From DATHRK01 sp035513295 (GTDB lineage: Bacteria > Gemmatimonadota > Gemmatimonadetes > Longimicrobiales > RSA9), in NCBI GenBank assembly GCA_035513295.1, contig DATKCH010000038.1, positions 1 to 26,018 of the forward strand: a stretch of DNA of 26,018 nt. Reading direction: 5' to 3'. The translations under genes were made by a program, and so were the position numbers. The notes under the pieces are model-generated. The model was not told where the DNA came from. It did no database searches and was given only the letters and a program-made list of their open reading frames with translations. This document shows positions 1 through 7,728 of the stretch, piece after piece. Positions within the stretch are counted from its first letter, which is position 1, and each line of letters opens with the position of its first letter.

Positions 1-1467
1 CGCCGCGGCGATCGCCCCGGCGGCCGCGAGGATCGCCGCGAAGCCGGGACGCGCGACCGGGAAGTGCCCGCCGGGGACGCGGGCGGCGCCGGCGGCGGTG
101 GCGTCCAGGGCGGCGAGCAGCGCCGCGGCGCCGCCTCCGAGGAGCTCCCCCGCCGGCGGCCACGCCATCCCCACCGCGAGCGCCGCGCCGATCGCCGGCA
201 CCGCGAGTCCCGCGATGGGGATGGCCACCAGGTTGGCCACGAGTCCCACGGGCGCCGCCTGGCCGAAGGTCCACGCGGCGATCGGCGCGGTGGCCAAGGT
301 CGCGGCAACGCTGGCGGCGGCCGCGTCGCGCGCCGCGCGCACGCGCACGCAAGCGAGTCGGCGGGTCAGCGGCCCGTGCCACGCCACGAGGCCGGCGACG
401 CCCGCGAAGGACATCTGGAACCCCGGCTCCGCGAGCGCGAGCGGATCCGCGGCCAGGAGCAGGAGGCCGGCGGCCGCGAGCAGCGCGAAGGGGTCCGAAG
501 GCCGCTGCAGGACGCGCGCGCCGAGCACCAGGCAGATCTGTGTCGCGGCGCGCGTCGCCGCGTGCGGAAAGCCCAGCAGCGCGGTGTAGGCGAGCACCCC
601 GGCGCCCGCCCCGGGCGCCGCCAGGCCGCGGGGCAGGCGCGCGACGCTCGCGGTCGTGAGAATGGCGGCCGCGACGACCGCGACGTGCAGGCCGGAGATG
701 GCCAGCAGGTGCGAAAGCCCCGCCGCCGCGAAGCGTTCGCGAGCGCCGCGGTCGAGCGTCTCGCGGCGCGCGAGCACCATGGCCTCGGCCGCCGGGGCGC
801 GCGCGCCCAGCCACGCGCGCAGGCGGTCCTGGGCGCGCGCCCGGAGCCGGGGCGCCAGCGAGCCCGCCTGACCCAGCGGGGCCGCTTCCGTGGCCTCGAT
901 CCAGCCGGCCCGGGCGGGGCGAGGCGGCAGGCCGGCGCGGGGAGCGTGGCGGCGCCATACGCCCTCCACCGCGAGCGCGAGGTCCCTGCCCCCCGAGCGG
1001 GGCAGTCGCACCCGCACGCGCCCCCGCAGGGGGCGCCACGAGCCAGCCGCGCCGGCCGCGCGCGCGCTGTCGGCTACCAGCCAGCCGGCGCCGTCCGGCC
1101 CGGGTCGCGCCTCCAGCGTCCCCGCGACCCGCACGCGCGAGCCGTCCGGCAGGAGCGCGAGGGGATGGACGGCGTTGGAGCGGGCGGCGCCCGCTCCGTG
1201 CGCGACGCCGGCGGCGAGCAGCGCGCCGATGACGGCCCGGCCGTCCCTCAGGACCGGCCGCGCGGCCCGGGGGCCTGGCCGCACGAACGCCCTCGCCGCG
1301 AGCCCGAGCGAGACGGCCACCGCGGTCGCGGCGGGCCACAAAAAGGCCGCGCCCACGAATCCCGTGGACGCGGCTCCAAGTCCGAGCCCCGCGGCGATGC
1401 CGACTGCGAACGCGAGGCTCGCCCGCACGAGGGGCCGGGCGCGCCTGGGCGCGGCGAGCCGGCTCAA
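1..1467 (-). CDS. comEC: ComEC/Rec2 DNA-uptake channel, N-terminal part (cut by window edge)
   Basis: ComEC is the inner-membrane channel that moves single-stranded DNA into the cytoplasm during natural transformation. The first ~250 residues hold hydrophobic segments and then a soluble stretch matching the DUF4131/OB-like N-terminal region. Next comes the hallmark GLSHLLAISGLHV of the Competence domain at about residue 250, followed by alternating hydrophobic helices (e.g. GVLAYTALLGFPHAATRAA, then QMSFAGVAGLVAWHGPLTRR). The frame is open to base 1, so the C-terminal channel and any metallo-beta-lactamase-like domain lie outside the window. No in-frame ATG exists before about position 782. 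I take TTG at 1467 (GTG at 1428 is the alternative), so the start is uncertain. It follows miaB in the same frame, about 57 nt after its TAG, and is probably co-transcribed with it. Family assignment is firm. Confidence 0.88.
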   Translation of the reverse strand, partial: MSRLAAPRRARPLVRASLAFAVGIAAGLGLGAASTGFVGAAFLWPAATAVAVSLGLAARAFVRPGPRAARPVLRDGRAVIGALLAAGVAHGAGAARSNAVHPLALLPDGSRVRVAGTLEARPGPDGAGWLVADSARAAGAAGSWRPLRGRVRVRLPRSGGRDLALAVEGVWRRHAPRAGLPPRPARAGWIEATEAAPLGQAGSLAPRLRARAQDRLRAWLGARAPAAEAMVLARRETLDRGARERFAAAGLSHLLAISGLHVAVVAAAILTTASVARLPRGLAAPGAGAGVLAYTALLGFPHAATRAATQICLVLGARVLQRPSDPFALLAAAGLLLLAADPLALAEPGFQMSFAGVAGLVAWHGPLTRRLACVRVRAARDAAAASVAATLATAPIAAWTFGQAAPVGLVANLVAIPIAGLAVPAIGAALAVGMAWPPAGELLGGGAAALLAALDATAAGAARVPGGHFPVARPGFAAILAAAGAIAAA

Positions 1468-1524
1468 GGCGGGCCACCGCGCGCGCCCAGCGCGCCGGGC
1501 TGGCCGCGGCCGGCGGCGGCGGTA

Positions 1525-3102
1525 CTACCGGAGGGCTGGCTCCCCCGCCGGCTCGCCCCGGAACGTCGCCCCCGTCGTGGAGACCAGACGCACGCGCACC
1601 AGCTCGCCCCTGCGCGCGATGTCCCCGGGGAACGCGACGACCTTCGCGCGGCGCGTGCGCCCGAGGATGTCGCCCTCGCTACGGGCCTCCCTCTCGACCA
1701 GGACCTCTTCGACCCTGCCCAGCTCGGAACGCGCGATCTCCGCCTGGAGGGCTCGCTGGAACGCGATGAGCTCCTCGAGCCGGGCGCTCCCGACCCCGTC
1801 CGGTACGAACTCCGACTCGGGCAGACGCGTCGCCGGGGTGCCCTCGCGCGGGGAGTACCTGTACAGGAAGGCGTCGTCGAAGCGGACCTCCCGCATGACA
1901 TCGAGGGTCGCGCGGAACTCGGCGTCGGTCTCGCCGGGGAAGGCGACGATGACGTCGGTCGACAGGGCGATGTCGGGAATCGCCGCGCGCACCAGCGCGA
2001 CCTTCTCGAGGAACTCGTCGACCGTGTACCGGCGCAGCATCCGCTTGAGCGTGCGATCGTGTCCGGCCTGCAGCGGGAGGTGGAGCTGCTCGCACACCGC
2101 CGCCTCGCGCGCCATGACCTCCACGAGCGCCTCGGTGACGTCGCCGGGGTGCGGAGAGGTGAACCGCACGCGCCGGATGCCGTCCACCCGGGCCACGGCC
2201 TCGAGGAGCCGCGGGAAATCCCAGCCGCCGCGGCCGTAGGAATTGACGGTCTGGCCCAGCAGCGTGACTTCGGAGACGCCGCCCTCGGCGAGCGCCCGCA
2301 CCTCGCCCAGGATCCGGTCGGCGGACCGGTTCTTCTCCGGACCTCGCACGTACGGCACGATGCAGTACGTGCAACGGTAGTTGCAGCCGCGCTGGATCGG
2401 CACCCAGGCCGAAACGTCGCCCCGCCTGCGCGCCTCCAGCCCCTCGTAGTTCTCGTGCGGCTCGAAATCCAGCAGCGCGAGCCGCTCCGTGCCGCGCGGG
2501 CCGGGCCGGATCGCGGTACCCGTGGCGGCCGCCAGCTCGGGCCGGAAGCGCGTTCCCATCCGGTCCGACCAGCCGCCGTCCTCCGCCACGTCGGAGCCGG
2601 ACAGCACCGGCAACGCGGTCCGTCCCCCGGGCGCGCGGGCCCCGGGAGCCGGAGCGCGAGATCGGGCCGGCGCGCTCGTCCGCGCCGCCGGACTTGTCGC
2701 GTGCCACTCCGGGCGCACCCTCCGGATCGCGTCCGCAAGCCCGCGGTATGCGTCGGGGCCGAGCACGAGATCGACGTACGGAGCGCGCTCCAGGAGCGCG
2801 GGCCCCATGCGCTGCGCCATGCAGCCCGTGACCCCGAGCACGAGCTCGGGACGGTCCTTCCTGTGCCGGTTGAGCTGTCCGACGCGCCCCAGCACCCGCC
2901 GCTCAGCGTGCTCGCGGATCGCGCACGTGTTGACCAGGATGACGTCGGCGTCCTCGGCACGGTCCACCAGCTCGTAGCCGCCGGCCGAGAGCACTCCCTG
3001 CATGATCTCGCCGTCGCTGATGTTCATCTGGCAGCCGTACGTCTCCACGTACGCCCGCCGCGGGCGATCGGCAGGATCGGGGTGGGGCCGGGGCGTGGCC
3101 AT
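1525..3102 (-). CDS. miaB: tRNA-2-methylthio-N6-dimethylallyladenosine synthase MiaB, with a central insertion
   Basis: MiaB is a radical-SAM methylthiotransferase that adds the 2-methylthio group to i6A37 of tRNAs reading UNN codons. The N-terminal UPF0004 domain carries the three cluster cysteines C24 (YGCQMN), C60 (NTCAIR) and C94 (TGCMAQ). The radical-SAM CxxxCxxC is C240-C244-C247 (CNYRCTYC). A TRAM-like tail ends the 525-residue protein. Start is ATG 3102, chosen because the UPF0004 domain begins about 17 residues later; the frame is open further upstream but that part is antisense to the preceding gene. It begins 11 nt after the stop of the barrel gene. Oddity: C94 to C240 spans 146 residues, against 74 in E. 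coli MiaB (C83 to C157). The extra ~70 residues (about 131-212) are Ala/Pro/Arg/Gly-rich. The related MtaB and RimO are less likely given the NTCAIR and TGCMAQR motifs. Confidence 0.95.
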   Translation of the reverse strand: MATPRPHPDPADRPRRAYVETYGCQMNISDGEIMQGVLSAGGYELVDRAEDADVILVNTCAIREHAERRVLGRVGQLNRHRKDRPELVLGVTGCMAQRMGPALLERAPYVDLVLGPDAYRGLADAIRRVRPEWHATSPAARTSAPARSRAPAPGARAPGGRTALPVLSGSDVAEDGGWSDRMGTRFRPELAAATGTAIRPGPRGTERLALLDFEPHENYEGLEARRRGDVSAWVPIQRGCNYRCTYCIVPYVRGPEKNRSADRILGEVRALAEGGVSEVTLLGQTVNSYGRGGWDFPRLLEAVARVDGIRRVRFTSPHPGDVTEALVEVMAREAAVCEQLHLPLQAGHDRTLKRMLRRYTVDEFLEKVALVRAAIPDIALSTDVIVAFPGETDAEFRATLDVMREVRFDDAFLYRYSPREGTPATRLPESEFVPDGVGSARLEELIAFQRALQAEIARSELGRVEEVLVEREARSEGDILGRTRRAKVVAFPGDIARRGELVRVRLVSTTGATFRGEPAGEPALR

Positions 3103-3113
3103 GCGCGCGGAGG

Positions 3114-4343
3114 TCAGCGGCCGAACACGCCCAGCGACAGCGTGAAGCGCCAGTAGGATTCGACGATGTCGGGCAGCGGCGTGGCGCCCTCCGCCGAGAT
3201 GCGGCCCCTCTCGATACCCGCGTCCACGAGCGCGCCCGGACCCGCGTCCTGGCCGGTCAGCCGGAAGCTCAAGCCGGCGCCGACGCTCCATTCGGTCGGC
3301 CGATCGGCCTCCGCCGGCAGCGCGTCCTCCGATCGGACCACCGGACGGAAGGGAAGCTTGCCGATCCGGAAGCCGAGGCGCAGCGGGAAGCTCCGGGCGC
3401 CGGAGGTGAGCCCTCCCCATTCGAGCCCGCCGCCGACGCGCCACTCATCCCCCGCCGCGGGAGACGCCTGCGTGGGATCCTCGGCGGGATCAAACCCCTC
3501 GCCCGCGGCGCTCCAGTCCGCGTAGCGCATGGATCCGGCGAGGAGCAGGTTCGCGGACAGGATCGCGCTGGCGCCGACGTCGACCTGGAGGGGCATGTCG
3601 AAGGAGCGATCCGGGGTCCCGTCCTCGCCATCCGCGTCCAGCCGGCCCGCGACCGTGACGGCGCCTCCCAGCCGGATGCGCTCGACCGGATCCCAGCGCG
3701 CCCCGACGGTGAGCAGCGGCGCGCCGTAGGACCAGCGCGCCTCTTCCTCGAAGGGACGCAGGAGCCCCGCGGAATCCACGAACGTACGGCGCACGGAGCG
3801 GGTCAGGCTGCCGGTGTACGCGCCCCCGGCGACGCCGACGACCAGGTCCGGGGTCAGCGTGAGCGAGAAGCCCGCGCGCAGCTGCGAGATGCCGCCGCTG
3901 CTCTCCAGGGCGTCGCGCACCTCGACCGGCGCGCCGCCCACCTGGATCGAATCCGTGACCTCCACGCCGAAGGACTGGTCCAGGAACGATCCGGCTCCCG
4001 CCTGCAGCACGATCCGCCCCGTCAGCGGGTACAGCACCGTGAGGAGCGGGAAGCGCGTGCCGCCGAGCTGCCCCTCGCCGCCCTCGAGGTCCAGCGACCT
4101 GGACGTGGGCTGGAAGGTGGCGCTGACGCCGCGGCTCGTGAACCCGGCGGCTTCGGCCGGGTTGACGAGCGAGGGGTTCGCGCCGAACAGGCCGACGCCG
4201 CCGCCGCCGAGCAGGAGGGCGCGCGCGTCCAGGGGCTGGTTCGGCAGGCCCAGTCCGGCGGTCGTGAACAGGGACTGGGCGGAGCCGGAGCCGGCGGGCG
4301 CGGCCAGGAGCGCGAGCAGCGCGAGCACGCGGCGGATGCGCAT
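3114..4343 (-). CDS. Outer-membrane beta-barrel protein, FadL/PorV-like
   Basis: A 409-residue exported protein. It has a clear Sec signal peptide (MRIRRVLALLALLAAPAGSGSAQ, cleavage near SAQ-SL). The next stretch, with DARALLLGGGGVGLFG followed by NPSLVNPAEAAG, resembles the start of FadL/PorV/UPF0164-type barrels. The rest is alternating short beta-strand-like segments, ending in an aromatic strand (ESYWRFTLSLGVFGR) compatible with BAM recognition, although the last residue is Arg rather than Phe. The start ATG overlaps the stop of the upstream lipoprotein gene (TGATG), so the two are translationally coupled and may work together at the outer membrane. The cargo or function cannot be read from sequence; transport of hydrophobic substrates is a family-level guess. 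Confidence 0.72.
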   Translation of the reverse strand: MRIRRVLALLALLAAPAGSGSAQSLFTTAGLGLPNQPLDARALLLGGGGVGLFGANPSLVNPAEAAGFTSRGVSATFQPTSRSLDLEGGEGQLGGTRFPLLTVLYPLTGRIVLQAGAGSFLDQSFGVEVTDSIQVGGAPVEVRDALESSGGISQLRAGFSLTLTPDLVVGVAGGAYTGSLTRSVRRTFVDSAGLLRPFEEEARWSYGAPLLTVGARWDPVERIRLGGAVTVAGRLDADGEDGTPDRSFDMPLQVDVGASAILSANLLLAGSMRYADWSAAGEGFDPAEDPTQASPAAGDEWRVGGGLEWGGLTSGARSFPLRLGFRIGKLPFRPVVRSEDALPAEADRPTEWSVGAGLSFRLTGQDAGPGALVDAGIERGRISAEGATPLPDIVESYWRFTLSLGVFGR

Positions 4344-5698
4344 CAGCGGATCTCCTGCGGCGAGGCGACCGTTAGGATCAGGCGGAGTCTCGGCCCGTCC
4401 GCGCTGCCGGCGCGCGCGACGGCGACCGTGCCGAACCGGAAGCCCTCGGCCAGCGACGCGACCGCGATGCGATCGGGCGTCGCGTCTTCGCCCGCCAGGA
4501 ACTCGTCGAGGAAGCGCGTCACGTCCATCACGATCACCGAATCGGCGACCCCTCCGTTCAGGCTGTCCGCGGCCACCGCGGTCGTTCCGCTGGAGGCGCC
4601 CAGCGGGGCCCGCTCCAGGGGAAACTGCGGATCGGGGGTCACCGAGCGGGCGGTCAAAGTCGGCGACCGCAGGATGGCGGGCGCGCCGGCCAGCGGGACC
4701 GGCGTCAGCTCCAGCCCGGCGAAGGTCAGGTCCGCGTCGGCGACGGTCAGGTCGCACTCCACGCTCGCGTCGGGACAGGGAACGGGAAGCGTGTCCACGC
4801 CCGGCGCGAAGCGGAAGAAGGACCGGTGCGCCGGCGCTCCGCCGATCAGCAGCAGCTCCGGGGGGGCCTCTGGAGCGTCGACCAGCGAGATCTGGCCGGT
4901 CGTCCCGATCGCGACCTCCAGGATCGTGTCCGGCAGGACCGAGGGACGGGCCAGGAGCCAGAGCACTGCGCTCACGATCTCGAGGCGCGCGCCTTCGTCG
5001 AGGGTCCGCACCAACGCCCCGCGCGTGGGGTCATCGGTGTCGGTCCATGCGTGCGCGGTCGCCGAGTCGACGAAGAGCGACACGGTGTCGCCGCCCGCGG
5101 TCCAGACGGCGCTGTCGACGGGGGTGGGCGTGCCGCCTCCCGGCACGCTCCAGGCGCTCTCGACGAACGCGCTGTCCACGCTGTTGTCCCAGGTGGCGGT
5201 CGCCGGGTCCCACGCTTCCCCGATGGCCTCCAACACCAGTCGCGCGCTGTCGCCCGGCGCCCGGGAGAGGCTGTCCAGGACCAGCTGCAGGCGAGCGCCG
5301 ACGAAAACCGCCAGCGTGTCCTGCACGACGGTCGTGGAGTCAGTGGGCACGTCGATCGCGAAGGGGGCCGACGCGAACTGGAGCGCCGCGCGTGCCTGAA
5401 ACGCGTTCGCCGTGTCGAGGGCGATCAGCCGGGTAGCCGCCGCCGAGAGCGCGGAAAACCCTCCCAAGGTCGTGTCCGAAAGCAGGAAGTCCTGCGCGTC
5501 GAGCACGACCTCGACCGTGCGCACGACGCCGCCCGCGACGAGCTCCCGCCCCACCCCCGTCACGTCGTTCTCGTCGCACGCACCGAGGCACATGACGCCG
5601 AGCGCCAGCGCCGCGCGCGGCCAGGCCGCCGGGAGAGGCCGATTCGTGGGTTTCGGGTCGGCCGCTCCGTGCCGCTCGCGGTGAAGGAATGCCCTCAC
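4343..5698 (-). CDS. Predicted secreted lipoprotein of unknown function
   Basis: A 451-residue protein starting at GTG 5698, with GGAG about 10 nt upstream. After a long polar N-region it has a hydrophobic core and a lipobox ending at C41 (VMCLGAC), followed by Asp-rich sequence (DENDVTG). It is therefore predicted to be a lipidated envelope protein. The mature part is rich in Asp, Ser, Thr and Val. The region around TWDNSVDSAFVESAW resembles the beta-sandwich DNRLRE type seen in surface proteins, but this is a weak resemblance. Its stop overlaps the start of the barrel gene by one base (TGATG), suggesting a lipoprotein/barrel partnership. A 163-nt gap separates it from cdd upstream and contains a threefold repeated word. 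I do not recognise a named family. Confidence 0.7.
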   Translation of the reverse strand: MRAFLHRERHGAADPKPTNRPLPAAWPRAALALGVMCLGACDENDVTGVGRELVAGGVVRTVEVVLDAQDFLLSDTTLGGFSALSAAATRLIALDTANAFQARAALQFASAPFAIDVPTDSTTVVQDTLAVFVGARLQLVLDSLSRAPGDSARLVLEAIGEAWDPATATWDNSVDSAFVESAWSVPGGGTPTPVDSAVWTAGGDTVSLFVDSATAHAWTDTDDPTRGALVRTLDEGARLEIVSAVLWLLARPSVLPDTILEVAIGTTGQISLVDAPEAPPELLLIGGAPAHRSFFRFAPGVDTLPVPCPDASVECDLTVADADLTFAGLELTPVPLAGAPAILRSPTLTARSVTPDPQFPLERAPLGASSGTTAVAADSLNGGVADSVIVMDVTRFLDEFLAGEDATPDRIAVASLAEGFRFGTVAVARAGSADGPRLRLILTVASPQEIR

Positions 5699-5729
5699 TA
5701 CCTCGCTGCTCCGTTCGCTGGATTTCCGG

Positions 5730-5855
5730 GAAGGTCCGTGCGCCGTCCGGCGCCGCGCGCCGACGAATCGGCCGGGGAGCCGAAGGTCCCCGCCATGCGC
5801 CCGCGGTCTCCCGGGCGCGACCCGCCGAAGTACCCGATCCCGGAGCGGAAGGTCC
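5730..5855. repeat. Three copies of GAAGGTCC in the cdd-lipoprotein gap
   Basis: The octamer GAAGGTCC occurs at 5730-5737, 5782-5789 and 5848-5855, all in the same orientation, within the 163-nt gap upstream of the lipoprotein gene. Between the first two lies a perfect 6-bp inverted repeat (CGGCGC-CGC-GCGCCG). The words could be operator sites for the lipoprotein/barrel operon. No convincing -35/-10 pair is visible on the minus strand here, so the regulatory reading is speculative. Confidence 0.3.
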
Positions 5856-5861
5856 GGTACG

Positions 5862-6260
5862 TCAAGGCATCCCGTCGCGCAGCCGGAACGCGTCCGGCAG
5901 CAGCTTGGCCATCGTCCAGCGACTCTGCCCGCCCTCCGCGCCGTGCGAGACGATCTCGACGGAGCCGTCGCAGAATTCGGCCAGCACCTGGCGGCAGGCG
6001 CCGCACAGAGACACGGGCGTGGCGCGGTCGCTCGTGACGGCGACGCGCAGGATGCGGCGCGCTCCGGCCGCGATCGCGGCGCTCACCGCGCCCCGCTCCG
6101 CGCACACCGTGAGGCCGTAGGACGCGTTCTCAACGTTGCACCCGGTGTACACCGAGCCGTCCTCGCACAGGAGCGCGCAACCGACCCGGAACTCCGAGTA
6201 CGGGGCGTACGCGCGCTCGCGCGCCGCGTCCGCCGCCGCCTTCAGCTGCGCATCGTCCAA
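5862..6260 (-). CDS. cdd: Cytidine deaminase
   Basis: Cdd hydrolytically deaminates cytidine and deoxycytidine to uridine and deoxyuridine in pyrimidine salvage. The 132-residue length is typical of the tetrameric class. Visible motifs are YAPYSEFRVG near the N-terminus, GCNVENASYG in the substrate pocket, the catalytic CAE (C53-A-E55 in TVCAERGAV), and the zinc-binding CGAC pair C86/C89 (LCGACRQVL, with Leu where Pro is usual). The start is TTG 6260 with GGAG about 8 nt upstream; there is no in-frame ATG nearby. It lies 43 nt downstream of alr and is probably in the same transcript. Confidence 0.95.
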   Translation of the reverse strand: MDDAQLKAAADAARERAYAPYSEFRVGCALLCEDGSVYTGCNVENASYGLTVCAERGAVSAAIAAGARRILRVAVTSDRATPVSLCGACRQVLAEFCDGSVEIVSHGAEGGQSRWTMAKLLPDAFRLRDGMP

Positions 6261-6303
6261 GGCACCGCTCCGATGTCCGTGGGTGTGGAGGGAGGGCGGC
6301 GCA

Positions 6304-7527
6304 TCAGCCGTCGCCGCCCACGCGGGAGACCTCGGTGCGCGGGAGCCGCGCGCCGAGGCCGGTAAGGATCTCGTAGCCGATCGTGCCGGCGTGTCTCGCG
6401 ACCTCGGCGAGCGGGATCTCCCGGCCGCCGTCGCGACCGAGCAGCGTGACCACTTCGCCGGCCTCGACGCCGTCGATGTCGCTCACATCGACCACGGTCA
6501 GGTCCATCGACACGCGCCCGACGATCCTGGCCGACGCCCCGCGCACGAGGGCGCGGCCGCGGTTGCCGAGCCGCCTCGGAAGCCCGTCGCCGTACCCGAT
6601 CGCGACGGTGGCCCAGCGCGCGCCCCCGGGCGGGGCCGAGTGCGTGGCGCCGTAGCCGACTGTCGCCCCCGCCGGCACGCGCCGCACGAGGGCGATCCTG
6701 GCGCGCACGGACACGACGGGTTCGGGGCGCGGCACCTCCGCGCGCTCCGGCTCGAGCCCGGCCGGCCAGCCGCCGTAGAGCGCGTAGCCGGAGCGCACGA
6801 TGTCGGCGGCGAACTCGGGCCAGCGGGCCGCGGCGGCGCTGTTGGCGACGTGCACGAGGAGCCCGAACGGTCCGCTCCCGGCGGACCCCCCGACGGGACC
6901 GACGCCACGCGCCATTTCCCCGGGGATGCCGGCGCGGACCGCCGCGAGCGCCTGCTGAAAGCGCAGCCACTGGGCCCGGGCGGAGCCCGCGTCGCCCTCG
7001 TCGGCCCCGTACAGGTGGGTGCAGATACCCGTCCAGCGGAGTCCGTCCCGGCCGCGGGCCGCGACCGCCGGCGCCCACGCGCCGACGGCGTCGTCCGGAA
7101 ACCCCGACCGACCCATGCCCGTGTCCACGTCCACGTGGAAGGCGAGCGGCGGCCCGGACGCGGGCACGGCGGCGGCGAGCCGGTCCAGCGCCGCGGTGTC
7201 CGACACCGTCGGGGTCAGTCCGGCGGCGGCCGCGAGCGGCTCCGAACCCGGCGTCAGGGGCGCGACGACCAGCACCCGCCCGGTGTATCCCGCGGCGCGC
7301 AGGGACGCGCCCTCCTCTGCGGTGGCGACCCCGAAGCCCCAGGGCTCGAGCGGCTCGAGCTCCCGCAGCACGCGCGTCGCTCCGAGCCCGTAGGCGTCCG
7401 CCTTCACCACCGGGAGCACGCCGTGCCCGGGTCCGGCGCGCTCGCGAAGCCGCAGGAAGTTGGCGCGGAGGGCGTCCAGATCCACCTCGACCCAGGCGCG
7501 GGCGCACGCGTTTGACACCCCCGACAT
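6304..7527 (-). CDS. alr: Alanine racemase
   Basis: Alr is the PLP enzyme that interconverts L- and D-alanine and supplies D-Ala for peptidoglycan. The N-terminal barrel has WVEVDLDALRAN, then the PLP lysine K42 in VVKADAYGLGA. Further motifs are HVDVDTGMGRSGF, the THLYGAD loop, ADIVRSGYALYG, then the C-terminal domain with TVGYGATHSA (catalytic Tyr region), AIGYGDGLPR and GRVSMDLTVVD. Length is 407 residues, normal to slightly long because of Ala/Gly-rich loops. ATG 7527 is the most upstream good start but has no clear Shine-Dalgarno site, so the true start may be a few codons later. The mazG promoter overlaps its first codons on the opposite strand. Confidence 0.94.
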   Translation of the reverse strand: MSGVSNACARAWVEVDLDALRANFLRLRERAGPGHGVLPVVKADAYGLGATRVLRELEPLEPWGFGVATAEEGASLRAAGYTGRVLVVAPLTPGSEPLAAAAGLTPTVSDTAALDRLAAAVPASGPPLAFHVDVDTGMGRSGFPDDAVGAWAPAVAARGRDGLRWTGICTHLYGADEGDAGSARAQWLRFQQALAAVRAGIPGEMARGVGPVGGSAGSGPFGLLVHVANSAAAARWPEFAADIVRSGYALYGGWPAGLEPERAEVPRPEPVVSVRARIALVRRVPAGATVGYGATHSAPPGGARWATVAIGYGDGLPRRLGNRGRALVRGASARIVGRVSMDLTVVDVSDIDGVEAGEVVTLLGRDGGREIPLAEVARHAGTIGYEILTGLGARLPRTEVSRVGGDG

Positions 7528-7541
7528 GGCGCGCCTAGTGT
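7512..7541 (+). promoter_or_regulatory. Sigma70-type promoter, probably for mazG
   Basis: A perfect -35 TTGACA (7512-7517) is followed after 18 nt by TAGTGT (7536-7541), which fits TAnnnT. It points toward mazG (ATG 7729), giving a leader of about 180 nt. It lies across the first codons of alr, so mazG transcription and alr initiation could interfere. Confidence 0.55.
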
Positions 7542-7565
7542 GCCGGCGTAGAAGTTCGGCGCCCA

Positions 7566-7588
7566 CCGAGGCGGCGGCCGCGCCTCGG
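7566..7588 (+). other. GC-rich hairpin in the mazG leader
   Basis: A perfect 8-bp stem (CCGAGGCG at 7566-7573 with CGCCTCGG at 7581-7588) encloses a 7-nt loop. It lies in the 201-nt alr-mazG gap, about 25 nt after the predicted mazG promoter. No T-run follows, so it is not a classical terminator on either strand. I see no recognised riboswitch; nothing else notable is in this gap. Confidence 0.3.
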
Positions 7589-7728
7589 GATCGAGGCGGA
7601 CCCGCGGGCGCGCCGGGGAGCGGAACCCATCGGCATTTCGACGAAGCGCACCGCGGAACGGAGGGGCGTGGCGGCGCCTGGATGGCAGGGAGGTTTCTGC
7701 GACACGACACCAGGCTAGCCGTCCGGAC

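Noticed and set aside
64..3156. 1030-codon open frame on the plus strand
   Set aside because: Antisense to comEC and miaB, which have clear family motifs. The translation is Arg/Gly/Ala-rich noise, as expected from GC-rich opposite-strand frames.
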